NCBI GenBank assembly: GCA_964590075.1
Contig: CAZPXS010000001.1
Span: 124,001 to 188,000 of the forward strand
Source: JAGDVO01 sp964590075 [NCBI: uncultured Aquificales bacterium]
Lineage (GTDB): Bacteria; Thermosulfidibacterota; Thermosulfidibacteria; Thermosulfidibacterales
Length of the DNA stretch: 64,000 nucleotides
Reading direction: 5' to 3'
The translations under genes and the position numbers were made by a program. A model generated the notes under the pieces. The model saw only the letters and a program-made list of their open reading frames with translations. It was not told where the DNA came from and ran no database searches. Within the stretch, counting starts at the first letter, position 1; every line of letters starts with the position of its first letter. Of this stretch, positions 1 to 8,420 are shown piece by piece.

Positions 1-250
1 CGCTACTCTTGGGGTTGCTCAGGCTGTTCTTATCGAGTCTGCTCTTAGCTTCCTGGGCATAGGTATTCAGCCACCCACGCCGAGTTGGGGCCAGATGCTA
101 TCCGCCGGTAAGGATCTTATAGATATAGCATGGTGGTTAACTGTGTTTCCTGGGCTTGCGATATTCATAACTGTTTTGTCCTATAATCTCTTGGGAGAGG
201 GTTTAAGGAGGATGCTTGATCCAAAGGAGGCGGAATATGCGAGAATATAG
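1..250 (+). CDS. ABC transporter permease, DppC/OppC type (3' fragment)
   Basis: An open frame from base 2 to the TAG at 248-250 encodes the last 82 residues of a binding-protein-dependent transport permease; the 5' part lies outside the window. The fragment contains the strongly conserved C-terminal stretch of peptide/nickel permeases (ESALSFLGIGIQPPTPSWG, residues 13-31 of the fragment), then a last membrane helix and the typical ending N-L-L-G-E-G-L-R-R-M-L-D-P. This is the inner-membrane subunit of a peptide or nickel importer, but the substrate cannot be told from this piece. The next gene starts 14 bases before this stop, so the two are probably cotranscribed. Confidence 0.9.
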   Translation, partial: ATLGVAQAVLIESALSFLGIGIQPPTPSWGQMLSAGKDLIDIAWWLTVFPGLAIFITVLSYNLLGEGLRRMLDPKEAEYARI

Positions 251-1019
251 GTCGTTACCACGATACGGGTTGTTTTCTTTGTTTTTATTAGCCTTGTTTT
301 TAATATCCTGTGAGCCTACTAATAAAGTGGAGGTTGGGAATTTCACCGTTACCGAAAGCTACGATTATAGGTTGCAGATGGCTATTAGTTATGTGGTAAG
401 TGGGCATTACCAGAGGGCTATAAGTGAATTAGAGGAGTTAAAGAGGATAAGGGAAACGCCGGAGTTATACAATTATCTTGGTTTAGCTTACATGGGAGTT
501 TCCGCTTTCGATAAGGCCTATTCGAGCTACGAAAGGGCGGTAGCTCTTAGACCTGATTACTCGGAGGCCTATAGTAACCTATCGGCCTGTTTGATAGCGA
601 TGGGGAAGTACGATGAGGCTATCGAGGCTGCTAAGAAAGCTCTATCAAATAGTCTTTATCCGAAACCGGAGATACCTCTTACCAATATGGCACAGGCCTA
701 TTTTGCCAAAGGTAACGATACCGAGGCCATAGAGTTGTTAAACAAAGCTTTATCCTACAATCCCTTCTATAGTGTGGCCTATGAAGCTCTTATAAGATAT
801 TATCTGGAGGTAGGTGATTATCAGAATGCGAGAAGATACTTAAATGATGCTATTGACCTTGAAGTTGAATCTCCAGGCATAATCTTTTACAGGGCTCTTT
901 TTAAACTGAGGGATGGTGAGAGGGAAGAGGCGAAAAAATTGTTCAAGGAGATAGTTAAGAATTACATCGGTACAACCTGGGCAAGTCAAGCCAAAGTGTA
1001 TCTGGAGGTTATAGAGTAG
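237..1019 (+). CDS. TPR-repeat lipoprotein, PilF/PilW-like
   Basis: The product has 260 residues. The start is ATG 237, placed behind AAAGGAGG, although an in-frame codon lies 21 bases upstream. The N-terminus is a lipoprotein signal with a hydrophobic stretch (residues 12-23) and a lipobox L-I-S-C whose Cys25 would be acylated. The rest is tetratricopeptide helices from about residue 45 to the end, with repeats such as YNYLGLAYMG and AYSNLSACLIAMGKYDEA. The architecture resembles PilF/PilW, the outer-membrane lipoprotein that helps assemble the type IV pilus secretin, but TPR lipoproteins are common and no pilus gene is adjacent. The role is therefore only a suggestion. It overlaps the permease upstream by 14 bases and the radical SAM gene downstream by 1 base. 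Confidence 0.85.
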   Translation: MREYRSLPRYGLFSLFLLALFLISCEPTNKVEVGNFTVTESYDYRLQMAISYVVSGHYQRAISELEELKRIRETPELYNYLGLAYMGVSAFDKAYSSYERAVALRPDYSEAYSNLSACLIAMGKYDEAIEAAKKALSNSLYPKPEIPLTNMAQAYFAKGNDTEAIELLNKALSYNPFYSVAYEALIRYYLEVGDYQNARRYLNDAIDLEVESPGIIFYRALFKLRDGEREEAKKLFKEIVKNYIGTTWASQAKVYLEVIE

Positions 1020-1912
1020 TGGCTATTTATAACGATAATGTTGGTAGGTTAAAAATCGTTGCCGATGAGCTTTATGAGAGTTTGAGAGAATGTAGGTTAT
1101 GTCCGAGGGAGTGTGGTGTCAACAGGTTAAAGGGTGAGGTTGGTTTTTGTAGGAGTATAGATGTTGTCAAGGTTTCTTCCTATGGACCGCATTTCGGCGA
1201 GGAGCCCCCACTTGTTGGAAAATATGGTTCCGGAACTATATTTTTTACTAACTGTAATCTTGGTTGCGTCTTTTGTCAGAATTACGACATAAGTCATCTT
1301 GGTTACGGCGAGTATGTTGAGATTGAGGATCTTGCGGATATGATGATCTACCTTAAAAGGAAAGGTTGCCACAACATAAATCTCGTTACTCCTACACATT
1401 ACATTCCCCAGATACTAAAGGCTTTATATATCGCTATAGGTAGGGGTCTTGACATACCTATCGTCTATAACACAAGTGGTTTTGACTCTCCCAAGGTTAT
1501 AGAGAGACTCGATGGTATGATAGATATATACATGCCAGATATAAAGTTCTTTGACACAATAGCAAGCCAAAAATATTTAAGTTCATCAGAATATCCTAAT
1601 ATAGTGAAAAGGGTTACAAAGATTATGTACGATCAGGTTGGGGATCTTGTTATTGAGGATGGTATAGCGGTGAGGGGTTTACTTGTGAGGCATCTTGTTA
1701 TGCCGGGTTTTGTTGAGGATTCGAAGAGGATTCTTGATTTTATAGCTAATGAGATTTCCAAGAATACCTATGTCAATATTATGTTCCAGTACTTTCCTCA
1801 CTATAAGGCCAAGGAGTATCCTGAGATTGCAAGAAGGCCAAAGTTAGAGGAATATATGGAAGTCGTGAATTATGCTAAAAAGCTTGGATTAACAAGGATC
1901 CTTACCTATTGA
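1019..1912 (+). CDS. Radical SAM protein, PflA/PflX-like (COG1313 type)
   Basis: The product has 297 residues and a GTG start overlapping the previous stop by one base. The radical SAM [4Fe-4S] motif C-x3-C-x2-C is at Cys79, Cys83 and Cys86 in the segment CNLGCVFCQNY. Ahead of it is a second cysteine cluster (Cys25, Cys28, Cys32, Cys44) typical of the pyruvate-formate-lyase-activase-like family called PflX or COG1313. Members are predicted to generate glycyl or other radicals on unknown partners. No glycyl radical enzyme is visible nearby, so the target is unknown. A promoter for the next operon follows, so this is probably the last gene of its unit. Confidence 0.85.
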   Translation: MAIYNDNVGRLKIVADELYESLRECRLCPRECGVNRLKGEVGFCRSIDVVKVSSYGPHFGEEPPLVGKYGSGTIFFTNCNLGCVFCQNYDISHLGYGEYVEIEDLADMMIYLKRKGCHNINLVTPTHYIPQILKALYIAIGRGLDIPIVYNTSGFDSPKVIERLDGMIDIYMPDIKFFDTIASQKYLSSSEYPNIVKRVTKIMYDQVGDLVIEDGIAVRGLLVRHLVMPGFVEDSKRILDFIANEISKNTYVNIMFQYFPHYKAKEYPEIARRPKLEEYMEVVNYAKKLGLTRILTY

Positions 1913-1923
1913 TAAAATCTTTC

Positions 1924-1960
1924 TTGACATCTTGACATAGTTCAAGTTATGAGATAATAT
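1924..1960 (+). promoter_or_regulatory. Probable sigma70-type promoter of the cytochrome operon
   Basis: TTGACA occurs twice (1924-1929 and 1932-1937). The second copy is followed after 17 bases by TAATAT (1955-1960), a good -35/-10 pair. The first in-frame start downstream is ATG 2027, leaving a leader of roughly 60 bases that contains two AAGCTTA repeats (near 1974 and 2000), possibly an operator. The promoter is read from sequence only. Confidence 0.55.
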
Positions 1961-2026
1961 TCACTATGGTAAAAGCTTATCATGTTATGGTTTTAAGCTT
2001 AATCAATCTATTTTGGAGGTAGGAGG

Positions 2027-3184
2027 ATGCGGTGGAAGATTTTGGTGGCTTTAGGACTTGTGGGGTTACTTGGTGCCTGTAGTAATGTCAATGTTAGGAA
2101 GGAGAGCGCGAGTAGGGCCCTACCCAAATTCCCAGCTGGTGCTACCTATGTAGGAAATGAGAAGTGTCTCGAGTGTCACGGGGATTTGGGGGAGAAGTTC
2201 AAGAAGGATAACGTTCATGCCAAGCTCGCCGATTGGGAGACCAGTCCTTTCGGTGTCAAGCCGGGTTGTGAGAGTTGTCATGGACCTGGTAGCAAACACG
2301 CCGAAAGTGGTGACCCAAGCCTGATTGTTAATCCGGCTAAGATATCTGGAGTTGAGGCGAGTACCTTATGTATCCAGTGCCACAAGGATGGCGAGACCGC
2401 TATGTGGCATGGCTCAAGGCATGATCTTGAGGGTGTAGCTTGTACCAGTTGTCACACCATGCATGGAGAAACCAAGGGAAGGGATGTACTCGGCTACAGG
2501 AAGAGCTTTACAAAAGAGTCTTATCTCAAGAAGACAGAGCCAGAACTATGTTTCGACTGCCATAAGGATATAATGGCACAGACCAGGATGCCAAACCATC
2601 ACCCGGTAAAGGAAGGAAAGATGACCTGTAGCGAATGTCACAATCCTCATGGAACAACCGTTGACAAGATGGTAAGGGCCAGTATGGATAAGAACGAGTT
2701 ATGTTTGAAATGCCACCAGGAAAAGGGTGGTCCATACGTCTTTGAGCATGCTCCTGTGAATGAGGATTGTACGATATGCCACAATCCTCATGGTACCGTT
2801 GCAAATAATCTTCTCAAACAGAATGAACCATTCATATGTCTACAGTGCCATAGTATGCACTTCCATGCTGGATTCACTCCTGCAACGAATCGAATACTAA
2901 GTACTGCTGGTATTACTGATCCCAGTATTTTGGCTATATGTCCTAGCACTACTTCTCTACCTAGTGGGGTATGGTGTAGAGATGAAAATGGGGTAGTTTA
3001 TCGTGTATTAGGATCTAATTACGTCCCAATCGTATCTTCACCACATTCTTACTCAATGGCTAAGGCCATGAATACTAAGTGTACAAGATGTCACTCATCC
3101 ATTCATGGATCTGATTTGCCATCACTCACTGTTACTGGCGGTGGTAGCAGGATGACCGGTGGCGGAAAACAAATAGTGAAGTAA
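2027..3184 (+). CDS. Decaheme c-type cytochrome lipoprotein, DmsE/MtrA family
   Basis: The product has 385 residues with exactly ten CxxCH heme c motifs (CLECH, CESCH, CIQCH, CTSCH, CFDCH, CSECH, CLKCH, CTICH, CLQCH, CTRCH). The N-terminus is a lipoprotein signal ending L-L-G-A-C with Cys18, so the protein should be lipid-anchored, whereas classical MtrA is a soluble periplasmic protein. Heme motifs one to nine are evenly packed. The tenth is separated by a segment of about 80 residues that carries two extra cysteines not in heme motifs. The next gene encodes the matching outer-membrane barrel, so the pair should form an electron conduit across the outer membrane, reducing or oxidising extracellular or outer-surface substrates. 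No outer cytochrome or DMSO-reductase subunit follows, so the terminal partner is unknown. GGAGG lies 9 bases before the ATG. Confidence 0.9.
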   Translation: MRWKILVALGLVGLLGACSNVNVRKESASRALPKFPAGATYVGNEKCLECHGDLGEKFKKDNVHAKLADWETSPFGVKPGCESCHGPGSKHAESGDPSLIVNPAKISGVEASTLCIQCHKDGETAMWHGSRHDLEGVACTSCHTMHGETKGRDVLGYRKSFTKESYLKKTEPELCFDCHKDIMAQTRMPNHHPVKEGKMTCSECHNPHGTTVDKMVRASMDKNELCLKCHQEKGGPYVFEHAPVNEDCTICHNPHGTVANNLLKQNEPFICLQCHSMHFHAGFTPATNRILSTAGITDPSILAICPSTTSLPSGVWCRDENGVVYRVLGSNYVPIVSSPHSYSMAKAMNTKCTRCHSSIHGSDLPSLTVTGGGSRMTGGGKQIVK

Positions 3185-3202
3185 CATAGAGGAGGTGAGG
3201 CT

Positions 3203-5593
3203 ATGAGGCGGTTGATAGCAGGTATACTAACCTTAGGTTTGATGGTAGGAACCGCGGTAGCGGGTGATAACCCTGTATCCCTTGATATTAATCTCGGCTA
3301 TACCGGGATAGGTAGCAAGGATAATCCCGCTAAGGTGAGTGAGTATGATAGTGCCAAATCCTATCCCAGTGGGGAGATTAAGGGTAAGGTAAATGCCGGA
3401 GCCCTTGATGGTAGCTTTGGTGTTTACTACTACACCAAGGATGATAAGAACTTTATAGCGGATTTCAGTCTCGGTAGGGTTTTTAAAATAGGCTATAGCT
3501 ACGATAGTTTCATCCATAGACTCCAACACGACTATATGGAAAAGGGCATGTATTACGGTAATTTCACCTTTGGTACTACAGTAAGCGGCGTTAATGGTGC
3601 TACTATTAGAGGTTGGACTGCAGCTAATCCAGTTTTTAATTCAACGTCTTTAGCTCCAGGTTCAACCGTAGCTGTCCCTGGTATCCAGTCTCTACTACTT
3701 GAGGATCTTTCGAGTACTTCTCCGGACAAAAACATGATAAGAAGGAGCAAAACTAAGTTTGATGTGGAGATGACATTACCTTTCTTTTCCTATGTAAAAC
3801 CGTACTTTAGCTTTGAACAGGAAGTGAGACAGGGTTGGCATCAGGCCTTTGTTATGATAGGTAAATGTGCTCCCTGTCATGACGTTGCTGAAACGTCAAG
3901 GATAGACGAGAGGACGAGAGACATTACCCTTGGAGCAAAATTCAACTGGAACTTTGTAAGCGTAGATTACTCCCACACCTGGAGGACCTTCGATAATAGA
4001 AGAGACGGTATGCCTTCTCTTAATTATGATAAATATACCGGTGGTATACCTTTTAGGATGGCTGATAGAATTATATACGGTAATAATCAAACGTATCCCA
4101 TATACTACGATGAGATACCGGATATAGAGAGACATACCGATAAGGTTGTTGCAAGGTTGGATCTACCCTTTGTTACCACAGCGGTATTACAGGGCTACTG
4201 GGATACTACCAGAAACAACTATACCGATAAGCAATACACAAGTAGCTCTTACGCTATAAGACTCGTCAATAAATCGATAGATGGCCTAACATTATCCCTT
4301 ACCGGAAGATACTATAACATCAATAATGATGATGTTAAGGTTAAAATGACTGATCTAGCGAACTATCCAACTATTAACACCTATGGCGGTATACCAGTTT
4401 CAAGCTTTGACTATACGAGAAAATCGATACTTGACAGAGATGTCTATGAGGCCAAGTTTGACTTTAGTTACAAGCTTGCCAAGAACTATACTCTAACAGG
4501 TAATTATCAGTATAAGAGGATAGAAAGGGATAACAGTGTCTGGAAGGATTACTGGACTCCTGCCTGTTATAATGGATGGATAAATGGACAGGTACAGACT
4601 GTTTGCTTAGACGATGAAAGGTTCCTTAAAGATGACACAACCCAGATTCATAACGTTAAGTTAGCCCTATCCGGTAGACCGATTGAGAAGGTTAATTTCA
4701 GGTTAAGTTATATGTACCAGTATGTTGATGATCCTCTCACCTCTAAGAGTGTAGGCCTTGAGTATCAACAGTTAGGTCCCAATTATCCCTATGTTTTCTT
4801 CTATAACCTTGAGAAACGTGGATACGGTAGCAATATTGCTAAGGATACCCATGAGGTTAAACTCTACACCACGTGGAATCCTATCGCCAACTTGATAGCA
4901 TCGCTTGACCTTAGCTACAGGTACGAAAAGAACGATGACGTAGAGAACGACTACAAACTCGATAGATACTATGCTGGTCTAACCGTATCCTATATGCCTA
5001 TTGAAAAGCTAACCGTTAATCTTGGTAGTATATTCGATTATACCAAAACCCAGCAGAAACTCTTTGTAGATGCCTATAGAGCATGTGCTGGCAGTACCTT
5101 CGGTAGCCAGAGAGCAGGTTCCGTCTATGATGATGTGGATTATAAGATGTATAACTGGGTGACATACCTATCTTTAGACTACCAGTTACTCAAGAACTTC
5201 AAGGTATTTGCTGATCTAAGCTACACCTACTCCAAGGCCTATAGCGACTCGCCAAATTATCCAACCCCTGGAACCTATCCTTTAACTAGCGATTATCTCC
5301 TCTGGCCTGACGTCAATTATACTGGTGGACAGACAAGTATATTTGGCTCTATGAATGGAATCTACTATCTAATGACCTTCGATCCAACCCACCTAAAGAA
5401 TCTTGACAGGTGGACCGAGCTTAAGTACAACATCTTTGAGGCAAGTCTCGGCTTCGACTGGACCCTCTACAAGAACCTCGGTCTTAAAGTTACCGGTATC
5501 TATAGGTACGTTAACGATGATACCAAGTATCTCGGTGAAAATCTCGATGGCAAGCAGTACGGCGTAAGCGCCTATCTCACCTATAAGTTCTAA
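3203..5593 (+). CDS. MtrB/PioB-family outer-membrane beta-barrel of a decaheme conduit
   Basis: The product has 796 residues. A signal peptide is cleavable after A-V-A (residue 20), and the mature part is full of alternating aromatic/polar strands with tyrosine-rich turns, ending in a C-terminal Phe (Y-L-T-Y-K-F) as in barrels folded by BamA. Size and placement right after the decaheme cytochrome match the decaheme-associated porin family (MtrB, PioB, DmsF), which forms a sheath around the cytochrome. An unexpected detail is a CxxCH motif, CAPCH, at residues 222-226, which could bind a c-type heme or work as a thiol pair. GAGGAGG precedes the ATG, and the operon ends at the terminator 24 bases after the stop. 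Confidence 0.88.
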   Translation: MRRLIAGILTLGLMVGTAVAGDNPVSLDINLGYTGIGSKDNPAKVSEYDSAKSYPSGEIKGKVNAGALDGSFGVYYYTKDDKNFIADFSLGRVFKIGYSYDSFIHRLQHDYMEKGMYYGNFTFGTTVSGVNGATIRGWTAANPVFNSTSLAPGSTVAVPGIQSLLLEDLSSTSPDKNMIRRSKTKFDVEMTLPFFSYVKPYFSFEQEVRQGWHQAFVMIGKCAPCHDVAETSRIDERTRDITLGAKFNWNFVSVDYSHTWRTFDNRRDGMPSLNYDKYTGGIPFRMADRIIYGNNQTYPIYYDEIPDIERHTDKVVARLDLPFVTTAVLQGYWDTTRNNYTDKQYTSSSYAIRLVNKSIDGLTLSLTGRYYNINNDDVKVKMTDLANYPTINTYGGIPVSSFDYTRKSILDRDVYEAKFDFSYKLAKNYTLTGNYQYKRIERDNSVWKDYWTPACYNGWINGQVQTVCLDDERFLKDDTTQIHNVKLALSGRPIEKVNFRLSYMYQYVDDPLTSKSVGLEYQQLGPNYPYVFFYNLEKRGYGSNIAKDTHEVKLYTTWNPIANLIASLDLSYRYEKNDDVENDYKLDRYYAGLTVSYMPIEKLTVNLGSIFDYTKTQQKLFVDAYRACAGSTFGSQRAGSVYDDVDYKMYNWVTYLSLDYQLLKNFKVFADLSYTYSKAYSDSPNYPTPGTYPLTSDYLLWPDVNYTGGQTSIFGSMNGIYYLMTFDPTHLKNLDRWTELKYNIFEASLGFDWTLYKNLGLKVTGIYRYVNDDTKYLGENLDGKQYGVSAYLTYKF

Positions 5594-5616
5594 TTCCTTC
5601 CACCTCCTGTTGTGAT

Positions 5617-5650
5617 AGGGGATGGGTTGAAAGCCCATCCCCTTTTTATT
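5617..5650 (+). terminator. Intrinsic terminator of the cytochrome/barrel operon
   Basis: The stem GGGGATGGG (5618-5626) pairs perfectly with CCCATCCCC (5634-5642), extended by an A-T pair outside and a short TT/GA inside, with a loop of three to seven bases. It is followed by TTTTTATTATTAT. It separates the electron-conduit operon from the metal-binding protein gene. Confidence 0.93.
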
Positions 5651-5690
5651 ATTATATCCCGAGAAGACTCCTTCTGGAGGTTATTTTTTT

Positions 5691-6515
5691 ATGGCCCGCT
5701 TTATATTTCTCGTTATTCTGGTGTTGGTTGGTTTTATCGATATGGCTTTTGCGAGAATAAGGGTTGTTGCATCCATATATCCACTCTATCTTATCGCAAA
5801 GGATGTTGGTGGAGATTACGTGGAAGTTAGCTATCTTAAGTCTTTAAACGTAAGTCCCCATGGCTATGAAGTCACCTACGGTGATACTCAGGCTATAAGA
5901 GAGGCTGATGTGGTTTTCGCTGTAGGTTGTGGGATAGAAGAGCCCCTAAAGTCCGTTCTTGGTAGGAAGAAAAATGTGGTTTATCTATGCGAAAAGGGAC
6001 TTAACGATAGGAGGGATCCCCATTTATGGTTGTCACTTATCCATGTTAAACAGCGAGTTTTAAAACTCGCTCAGGTTTTTGCTCAACTTGATCCTGCCCA
6101 CTCGGAGTTCTATAGAAAGAGAGCCTGGAGTTTGGGTAGGGAAATTGATGGTATCCTTTCCCATTATAGAGGAAAGTTTGGTAATAAGGGATTTGCCATA
6201 ATTGATAGGCACGGTGCCTGGAGGTATCTTATCGGTGAGTTGAATCTTGACTATATCGGTTCAATAGAAACTACACCCCACAGGGAGCCAACTATAAAGG
6301 ATGTCTTAAAGCTTGTAGAGAAGGCAAAGGGTAGAAAAAACATAGTAGTCATAAACGATGCGGGCCATGATCCATCTATCGTAGATAGGATAGCTGGTGA
6401 GTTAAAGGCCTGTAGTGTTACCCTCTATCCTCTTGGTAGGGGAAAGGAAAAGAGTTACATTGAATTTGTAAGGTTTAATTTGAGTGAATTGGAGAGATGT
6501 ATAACTATCAGGTAA
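5691..6515 (+). CDS. Zinc/manganese ABC transporter substrate-binding protein, ZnuA-like
   Basis: The product has 274 residues. It has a signal peptide of about 21 residues ending A-F-A and then a metal-binding receptor fold of the cluster A-I (ZnuA/TroA) family. Likely metal ligands are the histidines in SPHGYEV, DPHLWLS and DRHGAW, with an acidic/His site in NDAGHDPS near the C-terminus. The long His-rich loop of proteobacterial ZnuA is absent. The usual ATPase and permease genes are not beside it: dnaX begins inside the last 19 bases of this gene. It may serve a transporter encoded elsewhere. GGAGG lies about 10 bases before the ATG, and I see no clear promoter between the terminator and this start. 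Confidence 0.82.
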   Translation: MARFIFLVILVLVGFIDMAFARIRVVASIYPLYLIAKDVGGDYVEVSYLKSLNVSPHGYEVTYGDTQAIREADVVFAVGCGIEEPLKSVLGRKKNVVYLCEKGLNDRRDPHLWLSLIHVKQRVLKLAQVFAQLDPAHSEFYRKRAWSLGREIDGILSHYRGKFGNKGFAIIDRHGAWRYLIGELNLDYIGSIETTPHREPTIKDVLKLVEKAKGRKNIVVINDAGHDPSIVDRIAGELKACSVTLYPLGRGKEKSYIEFVRFNLSELERCITIR

Positions 6516-8110
6516 TAGCGAGAAGGTGGAGACCAAGATCTTTCGGTGAAGTTGTCGGCCAAAGACATGTTGTGGAAACTCTAAAGAGAGCCATAAAAAG
6601 TGGGAAAATAGCCCATTCCTATCTCTTTTCCGGCCCGAGGGGTGTAGGTAAAACCAGTATAGCAAGGATCTTTGCTAAGGCCTTAAACTGTTTGAATGGC
6701 CCTGGAGAGGAACCCTGTCTTACCTGTCAGAACTGTATCGAGATAGATAAAGGAGTTTTCCCGGATGTTATAGAGATGGACGCCGCAAGTAATAGAGGAA
6801 TAGATGAGATAAGGGAACTCAGGGATAGCGTAAGACTCTCGCCCATTAAGGGTAGGTACAAGGTCTATATAATAGATGAGGTCCATATGCTCACAGAACA
6901 GGCATTTAACGCTCTTTTGAAGACACTGGAGGAGCCGCCACATTTCGTAGTTTTTCTACTTGCTACAACCGAGGCTAGAAAGATCCCTAATACTATACTA
7001 TCCCGTTGTATAAGGTTTGATTTTAAGCCGCTTACTTTTGATGAAGCTGTGAGTATTCTCGCCTCCATATGCGACAAGGAAGGGATAGGTTACGAGAGGA
7101 GCGCTCTTGAGATTATAGCAAGAACTGCTGAAGGATCACTTAGAGATGCGGAGATGCTACTTGAACAGGTTATCGCCTATTCTGGAGCTAATATAACTGA
7201 AAGTGCCACAAGAGAGGCTCTTGGACTCATTGACGCCTTTGTTATCGAAGAGTTTGTAAAATCGATACTGAAAAACGATCTGGAAGGTGCCCTTAGGTTA
7301 CTTGATGAGTACGTTATAAAAAGGGGTTACGATATAGGTACTTTTACAAGTGGTATACTGGATTACATAAGGTATAACCTTAAGAGAAGTGGTCTCGAAA
7401 GAAGGATTGAGGATGCGGTTAGATACTATAGCCTCTTTAGGAGTTTTATAAGGATCGCGGAAGAGATAAGAAGGCATCCATACCCGGAGATGCTATTTGA
7501 GGCCGAGATAATTAGACTTACAACTCTACCACCCCTTGAGAGTATAGCAAGACTAATTAGTACACTTGAAAATCTTGATATTTCAAATTTGGAAAATGTA
7601 GGGTCATGTACTTTGGAAAAGGCTATCTTGATCGACAAGGGGGAGATTGGTGTAAGTGCCGATATAGCAAAACTTCAGGTTGATAATAGGGTGGATAGTG
7701 AAGATACATATGTTAAATCGGATACAAGGGATACAAAAGATGGAGATAGCAAGTATAGTTTGATAGATGAACTCAGTAAAAAATATAGCTGGTGGAAGGC
7801 GGTGGAGAAAGCTGTTAGTCTAGCTGACGGTAAACTTATCGTAAAGCTTTCCGAGTTGATAGATACAAGTAGGGAGATCCTTATCAAGAAGTTTGACGAG
7901 GTAAGAAGTATCGCTGATAGTTACGGTGTAGAGGTTATTCTGGAGGATGACTCGAAGAAAAAGGAAGATACTGTAGTTGAAGAGAAGAGGGAGGAGAGGC
8001 TTGGTTTGAGGGAACTTGCAAGGGAGAGTGTAACGGTTAAAAAGATACTCTCTTTGTTTCCAGAGGCTGTGATAGTGGATGTTAAGAACGCGAGGAGGAA
8101 AACATCATGA
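6497..8110 (+). CDS. dnaX: DNA polymerase III subunit gamma/tau
   Basis: The product has 537 residues and is the clamp-loader ATPase of the replisome. Visible features are Walker A GPRGVGKT (residues 46-53), the zinc-module cysteines Cys65, Cys74, Cys77 and Cys80, Walker B with Asp127-Glu128 in IIDEVH, and the sensor region TLEEPPHFVVFLLATTE. A variable charged C-terminal part follows from about residue 370, as expected for tau. I found no convincing A-rich slippery site of the type used to make gamma. It overlaps the preceding gene by 19 bases and ybaB by 4 bases. dnaX-ybaB is a widespread pair, but recR, the usual third member, is not here. Confidence 0.96.
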   Translation: MYNYQVIARRWRPRSFGEVVGQRHVVETLKRAIKSGKIAHSYLFSGPRGVGKTSIARIFAKALNCLNGPGEEPCLTCQNCIEIDKGVFPDVIEMDAASNRGIDEIRELRDSVRLSPIKGRYKVYIIDEVHMLTEQAFNALLKTLEEPPHFVVFLLATTEARKIPNTILSRCIRFDFKPLTFDEAVSILASICDKEGIGYERSALEIIARTAEGSLRDAEMLLEQVIAYSGANITESATREALGLIDAFVIEEFVKSILKNDLEGALRLLDEYVIKRGYDIGTFTSGILDYIRYNLKRSGLERRIEDAVRYYSLFRSFIRIAEEIRRHPYPEMLFEAEIIRLTTLPPLESIARLISTLENLDISNLENVGSCTLEKAILIDKGEIGVSADIAKLQVDNRVDSEDTYVKSDTRDTKDGDSKYSLIDELSKKYSWWKAVEKAVSLADGKLIVKLSELIDTSREILIKKFDEVRSIADSYGVEVILEDDSKKKEDTVVEEKREERLGLRELARESVTVKKILSLFPEAVIVDVKNARRKTS

Positions 8111-8388
8111 ACATAATGGAACTTATGAAGCAGATACAGAGGATCAAAGCCAACCTTGAGGATATGAAGGAGGATATTAAGAACAGGGAGTTTGTAGGTG
8201 AGGCTGGAGGTGGTATGGTTAAAGTTGTTATAAAGGGATCTCTGGAGGTTGCCTCTGTTGAGATAGATGATAGTGTAATCAAGGATAGAGAAACATTGGA
8301 ACTCCTCGTTAAGTTAGCGATTAACGATGCCCTTGTTAAGTTTAGAGAGGGTAGCGAGTCCCTATTCAAATCTCTCTTTTCCCTTTAA
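8107..8388 (+). CDS. ybaB: YbaB/EbfC family nucleoid-associated protein
   Basis: The product has 93 residues and starts at ATG 8107, overlapping dnaX by 4 bases. It shows the family pattern: an N-terminal helix rich in Met/Gln/Lys (MELMKQIQRIKANLEDMKE), a central glycine turn G-E-A-G-G-G-M-V-K-V and a C-terminal helix. YbaB/EbfC dimers bind DNA with low specificity and shape the nucleoid. The stop codon lies within the first unit of an 18-base tandem repeat. Confidence 0.9.
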   Translation: MNIMELMKQIQRIKANLEDMKEDIKNREFVGEAGGGMVKVVIKGSLEVASVEIDDSVIKDRETLELLVKLAINDALVKFREGSESLFKSLFSL

Positions 8389-8413
8389 AGAATACTTTTC
8401 CCTTTAAGGAATA
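8377..8413 (+). repeat. Tandem 18-base direct repeat at the ybaB/thiolase junction
   Basis: TTTTCCCTTTAARGAATA occurs at 8377-8394 and again at 8396-8413 with one difference. The first unit contains the ybaB stop codon and the second supplies the AAGGA ribosome-binding sequence of the next gene. This looks like a small local duplication. Confidence 0.8.
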
Positions 8414-8420
8414 GAGAACT

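Noticed and set aside
5612-5830. Small open frame over the terminator and zinc-protein start
   Set aside because: It begins within the terminator stem and is a shadow of the zinc-binding protein gene in another frame.
7950-7975. A-rich stretch AAG-AAA-AAG near the dnaX 3' end as a programmed frameshift site
   Set aside because: The heptamer has G before AAA AAG rather than A, no stem-loop was evident behind it, and the reading frame is normal without a shift.
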